The notes below the pieces were generated by a model. That model saw nothing but the letters and a program-made list of their open reading frames with translations. It did not search any database and was not told where the DNA came from. Source: Betaproteobacteria bacterium (GTDB lineage Bacteria; Pseudomonadota; Gammaproteobacteria; Burkholderiales; Burkholderiaceae_E). From it: DNA of 7,365 nt. Below are positions 4,988 to 7,365 of the stretch, piece after piece. The translations under genes and the position numbers were made by a program. Every line of letters begins with the position of its first letter. The first letter of the stretch is position 1. The DNA lies in the NCBI GenBank assembly GCA_016868095.1, contig VGHV01000121.1:1-7365 (forward strand), read 5' to 3'.

Positions 4988-5896
4988 TTATTCTCCTTGG
5001 CTGTCTTGCATAAAGGCTTGTTGCATGTGGGCAAAGCTTTCACCACGCATCCAACGCTGTAGATCGGTGGCGCTTGCTGGAACGAGCGTGTAATCGGCTG
5101 TACTGCCACGCTTGTGAAGCTCAGCATAAGCTTGATGTAAAGCCTGCATTGCGATCGCGTAGGCATGGTGTCCCGTAATGCGCCAGCGTACGCGATGGGC
5201 GGCCAGACGCTCGGCATCAAGCGAAGCTGGAACCGGACCACAAAACAGCGGCAGTTCAGTCGCCCTGGCAATCGCAGCGAGCTGTGATTCGTCTTGCAGT
5301 CCTATCACCATCAATGCGTCAACACCACATTGTTCAAAGCTCTGTAATCGATAAATGGTCTCCTCGAGACCTTCGATCCTTAGGCATGAGGTTCGCCCTA
5401 CGATCACAGTTTGAGGCTTGGCACGCGCATGAAGTGCCGCGCGCATTTTTGCCTTAGCCTCAGCGCGGCTGATCAAAAACTCCTTGCCATGGGAGCCAAA
5501 GGCAGCGGGTAGGGCTGTATCTTCAATAGTGATTCCCTGGGCGCCTGCGTGTTCTAGTTCTTCAACCGTTCGAACCACATTGAGCGGATTGCCAAAGCCG
5601 TGATCAGCGTCCACAACCAGGCTAATCGGGCTCGCCCTACAAATCGTTCGAACGCATTGGGCAAGTTCGCTCAGCGTGAGCACGATCCAATCCGGCGCTG
5701 CAAGCTGAACATGCGATGCAATCGACCCGGCCAGAATGCCCGTACGAAAGCCCACTTCAGTGGCTATTCGAGCCGAGACTGCGTCAAAGACAGTGGCAGG
5801 AGTGTGGCAGATCGAATCGGTCAAGGCCTCACGAATCGCGCAGGCTTGCTGTGTATCGTGGGCAGGATGTTCGGATGCTGATCTAGGACTTGTCAT
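4988..5896 (-). CDS. Isocitrate lyase/phosphoenolpyruvate mutase-family enzyme, oxaloacetate decarboxylase-like
   Basis: The product (302 residues from the ATG at 5896) belongs to the ICL/PEPM superfamily of Mg2+-dependent TIM-barrel enzymes that make or break C-C or P-C bonds next to a 2-oxoacid. Visible landmarks are FDAVSAR (37-43), GSIASHVQLAAPD (57-69), the Mg-binding loop VDADHGFGN (95-103), ITIEDT (122-127) and VGRTS (166-170). The DADHGFGNPLNVVRTVEELE wording is that of the Pseudomonas oxaloacetate decarboxylase branch rather than methylisocitrate lyase, whose KKCGH signature is lacking. The frame is open upstream to a TTG at 5947, but the ATG at 5896 is preferred because family homology begins only after it; no clear ribosome site is seen before either. 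It is the first gene of the minus operon, ending two bases before the SDR start. It may handle an oxaloacetate- or pyruvate-like end product of ring cleavage. Activity as a lyase of a substituted malate is an alternative. Confidence 0.88.
   Translation of the reverse strand: MTSPRSASEHPAHDTQQACAIREALTDSICHTPATVFDAVSARIATEVGFRTGILAGSIASHVQLAAPDWIVLTLSELAQCVRTICRASPISLVVDADHGFGNPLNVVRTVEELEHAGAQGITIEDTALPAAFGSHGKEFLISRAEAKAKMRAALHARAKPQTVIVGRTSCLRIEGLEETIYRLQSFEQCGVDALMVIGLQDESQLAAIARATELPLFCGPVPASLDAERLAAHRVRWRITGHHAYAIAMQALHQAYAELHKRGSTADYTLVPASATDLQRWMRGESFAHMQQAFMQDSQGE
4992..4998 (-). promoter_or_regulatory. Strong Shine-Dalgarno AAGGAGA for the SDR gene
   Basis: On the minus strand AAGGAGA sits about six to seven bases before the ATG at 4985. 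It is formed by the last sense codons (Gln-Gly-Glu) of the upstream ICL/PEPM-family gene, so the two cistrons are tightly packed. It is the only near-consensus ribosome site in the operon and fixes the SDR start. Confidence 0.8.
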
Positions 5897-5961
5897 GGTG
5901 TGCGCTCGCGTAAGTTCCCATGACTCTACCAGTGCAAGCCGCCGCAAGTCATCCTTTGTGC
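5897..5961 (-). promoter_or_regulatory. Intergenic gap before the four-gene minus operon
   Basis: This 65-base gap is the only substantial space upstream of the operon, so a promoter for it is likely here or in the end of the preceding gene. No convincing -35/-10 pair with proper spacing was found. An inverted pair ATGACT (5920-5925) and AGTCAT (5947-5952) with a 21-base separation is present and could be an operator, but the arms are short. No hairpin with a T tract marks the end of the upstream gene. Confidence 0.3.
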
Positions 5962-6771
5962 CTAGGGACCGAGCAAGCGAGGACGGCGTTGTTCCATTTC
6001 CAGTTTCAAAAAGTCACCATGTACGCGCATCAGCTCAGGCTCGGGTTCTTCGCGTTTGATATTAAAGACCCGCAGAAATCGCTCACCGAAGCGCGGGTCA
6101 CGGTCCTGGATTGAGACGGGGATCATCAGTTCAGGGCTTTGCCAAACTTCGCGGGTAATCACAATGGCTTTGTCATTGCCAACACGGCCCGCTTCAATCG
6201 TCCATGTCGTGAGTTCGCCTTGAACCTGGATGCCTTCATAGGCGCGTTGTCCCAAATCGCTGCGTTGGCCCAAGCCACGATCTTCTAAGCGCTGAAGCAT
6301 CAAAGTCCTTGCGGCCTGGCGTTGGTCATGATCAAGAACCAGTGCAGCTGGCCCTTGTCGGTCAAGCCTGCGCGCGCGGCGTCGCTCGGGTTCCATAACC
6401 CAAAACTCGCGAGCGTTCGGGTCGCGCAGGAACACCATGGTCTTGGTCCCGCGTTCAAATTCCTGCCGCATTCGGCCCTCGGTATCACGACAGGTGCGTG
6501 AACGGCTTTGCAGGTTGATGCGATTGCCATCAGGCAATTGTTGCTGCATGCCATGGATCGCTTCAGCGCAAAAGGGCGCTCCGCGAACAATGCGCAGGCG
6601 TGCCGGGTCGAGTTGATGCATGTCATGGAGGCCAGGTACTTCACTTGCTTGTGCCCGATTGCTCTGAGGCAGCATCAGTGAAGTCATCACAAAAATAATG
6701 GCAAGACCCCGGTAGACGTTTTGTCGATGCATTGCAAAAGCGCCGCGGGATGTGACAGCTAGATCGTGCAT
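5962..6771 (-). CDS. Exported protein of a conserved uncharacterised family
   Basis: From the ATG at 6771 the protein has 269 residues. An N-terminal signal sequence is visible: a basic segment (HRQNVYR, 15-21), a hydrophobic core (GLAIIFVMTSLMLP, 22-35) and a likely signal-peptidase site after QSNRAQA (about residue 42), so it should be periplasmic or otherwise exported. The mature part carries GAPFCAEAI (64-72), LPDGNRIN (79-86), RDTEGRMRQE (95-104), WQSPEL (210-215) and DPRFGE (225-230). This order recalls a widespread, mostly beta-rich family of unknown function. Two Cys in the mature part (about 68 and 94) could form a disulfide. The frame is open further upstream to a GTG at 6864, but that would overlap the preceding gene and bury the signal peptide; ATG 6771 has AGGGA about 10 bases upstream. 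ATG 6732 would give a shorter, more standard signal peptide and remains possible. It follows the membrane protein gene by 22 bases and is probably cotranscribed with it. Function unknown. Confidence 0.75.
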   Translation of the reverse strand: MHDLAVTSRGAFAMHRQNVYRGLAIIFVMTSLMLPQSNRAQASEVPGLHDMHQLDPARLRIVRGAPFCAEAIHGMQQQLPDGNRINLQSRSRTCRDTEGRMRQEFERGTKTMVFLRDPNAREFWVMEPERRRARRLDRQGPAALVLDHDQRQAARTLMLQRLEDRGLGQRSDLGQRAYEGIQVQGELTTWTIEAGRVGNDKAIVITREVWQSPELMIPVSIQDRDPRFGERFLRVFNIKREEPEPELMRVHGDFLKLEMEQRRPRLLGP

Positions 6772-6793
6772 AAAAAGTATGTCCCTATGACAA

Positions 6794-7365
6794 TCAATCG
6801 TGGAGTCGAAGTGCAAGAATTTGACCGTTATGATTAGTAATCCACTGTGCCTGACGCGTTGCACTCAAATCATCGAAGGTTTGTACCGATCTAAAAAACG
6901 GTACACCAAGTATGGCGAGCGACTCAGCACCTAATGCACTCGAACTGGGCATGGTGCTCGGCTTTTCGGCCCGGGCGTGGAGCGATGTTGCAGACCAGGC
7001 TATGGGGTGATTGAGTAACTGGGTCAGTTCGATCGGCCTTGCTGATGTCATCATGTGCGCGCTGAAAGCGATCCACAAAAGGCCAAGGGTGCAAAGTGCA
7101 GTCGAGCCCACGAGGCGATGAAGCCAAGCGTGGCTATGACACCAGGCCTGCAGCGCGGCTAAGATTCGATTGTTTGTGAGCAATAAATGCAGACGGATGC
7201 GCCACCACAGCCAGGGGGGTGGCGCTTGGGCCTCGAGCTCATCGACGAGTGCCTGTCGCAGACTCGACCAGGTTTGCAGTTTGATTTCAGCAGCCTGGGG
7301 ACCCGATTGTCCGATCGTGCTTGCATGCGCATTGACAGCGGCGCTTGCGGGCTCGCTTGCGGCGG
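6794..7365 (-). CDS. Single-pass membrane protein, anti-sigma-factor-like, C-terminal part (runs off right edge)
   Basis: The frame ending with TGA at 6796-6794 is open to the right edge (189 residues visible), with no ATG, GTG or TTG between 7183 and the edge. The TTG at 7183 is therefore not a credible start and the true one lies outside. Counted from the edge, the visible part begins with an Ala-rich stretch (about 1-30). It then has a short amphipathic segment with DELEAQAPPPWLWWRI (41-56), one hydrophobic helix (LVGSTALCTLGLLWIAFSA, about 84-102), and a roughly 85-residue tail. A cytoplasmic helical part with an acidic-APP-W-RI motif, one membrane helix and an extracytoplasmic tail is the architecture of ECF anti-sigma factors, and the next gene encodes an exported protein, as is common in such operons. 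No zinc-binding or sigma-binding motif can be checked because the N-terminus is missing. A generic inner-membrane protein is the alternative. Confidence 0.55.
   Translation of the reverse strand, partial: AASEPASAAVNAHASTIGQSGPQAAEIKLQTWSSLRQALVDELEAQAPPPWLWWRIRLHLLLTNNRILAALQAWCHSHAWLHRLVGSTALCTLGLLWIAFSAHMMTSARPIELTQLLNHPIAWSATSLHARAEKPSTMPSSSALGAESLAILGVPFFRSVQTFDDLSATRQAQWITNHNGQILALRLHD

Noticed and set aside
4897..5271. 124-codon minus-strand frame within the ICL/PEPM and SDR genes
   Set aside because: It lies in a different frame of two well-supported genes and its product has no family features.
5897..5947. N-terminal extension of the ICL/PEPM gene from a TTG at 5947
   Set aside because: The extra 17 residues show no family similarity, and there is an ATG at 5896; no ribosome site favours the TTG.
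6772..6864. N-terminal extension of the exported protein from a GTG at 6864
   Set aside because: It would overlap the preceding gene by 71 bases and place about 50 residues before the hydrophobic core of the signal peptide.

Overview
The window looks like a stretch of a Gram-negative bacterial chromosome of moderate GC content (judged by eye), most plausibly a proteobacterium of Burkholderiales/Alcaligenaceae type. That placement is inferred from gene content and style (dense, ATGA-overlapping catabolic operons of soluble oxidoreductases, hydrolases and an intradiol dioxygenase); no rRNA or other phylogenetic marker is present. No tRNA, insertion sequence, CRISPR array or phage gene was seen. 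Coding density is very high: the longest non-coding gap is about 73 bases, and no stretch over 300 bases lacks a gene.

Layout. (1) 1-372, minus: 5' part of a 3-hydroxyisobutyrate dehydrogenase-type NAD(P) oxidoreductase that runs off the left edge. (2) 373-445: compact divergent control region with a perfect 8-bp tandem repeat, a small inverted repeat and overlapping promoter-like -10 boxes. (3) 446-2340, plus: a two-gene operon (3-oxoadipate enol-lactonase-like alpha/beta hydrolase, then a luciferase-like flavin monooxygenase), joined by an ATGA overlap. (4) 5896-2348, minus: a four-gene operon read right to left: isocitrate lyase/PEP mutase-family enzyme (oxaloacetate-decarboxylase type), SDR dehydrogenase, hydroxyquinol/catechol-type intradiol ring-cleavage dioxygenase, and PuuE-like polysaccharide deacetylase/allantoinase-family hydrolase. 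The last three are joined by ATGA overlaps. It converges on the plus operon with only 7 bases between stop codons. (5) 5962-7365, minus: an exported protein of a conserved uncharacterised family, preceded by the 3' part of a single-pass membrane protein that resembles an anti-sigma factor and runs off the right edge.

How the genes may work together (inference). The six central genes look like one catabolic locus: flavin-dependent oxygenation, intradiol ring cleavage, lactone or enol-lactone hydrolysis, alcohol/ketone redox, C-N or ester hydrolysis by the PuuE-like enzyme, and retro-aldol or decarboxylation chemistry by the ICL/PEPM enzyme. Together with the divergent dehydrogenase they could take an aromatic, alicyclic or N-heterocyclic compound to central metabolites. 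Usual partners of standard pathways (muconate cycloisomerase, maleylacetate reductase, flavin reductase, transporter, regulator) are absent from the window, so the substrate cannot be named. The right-hand pair is probably a separate envelope or signalling unit.
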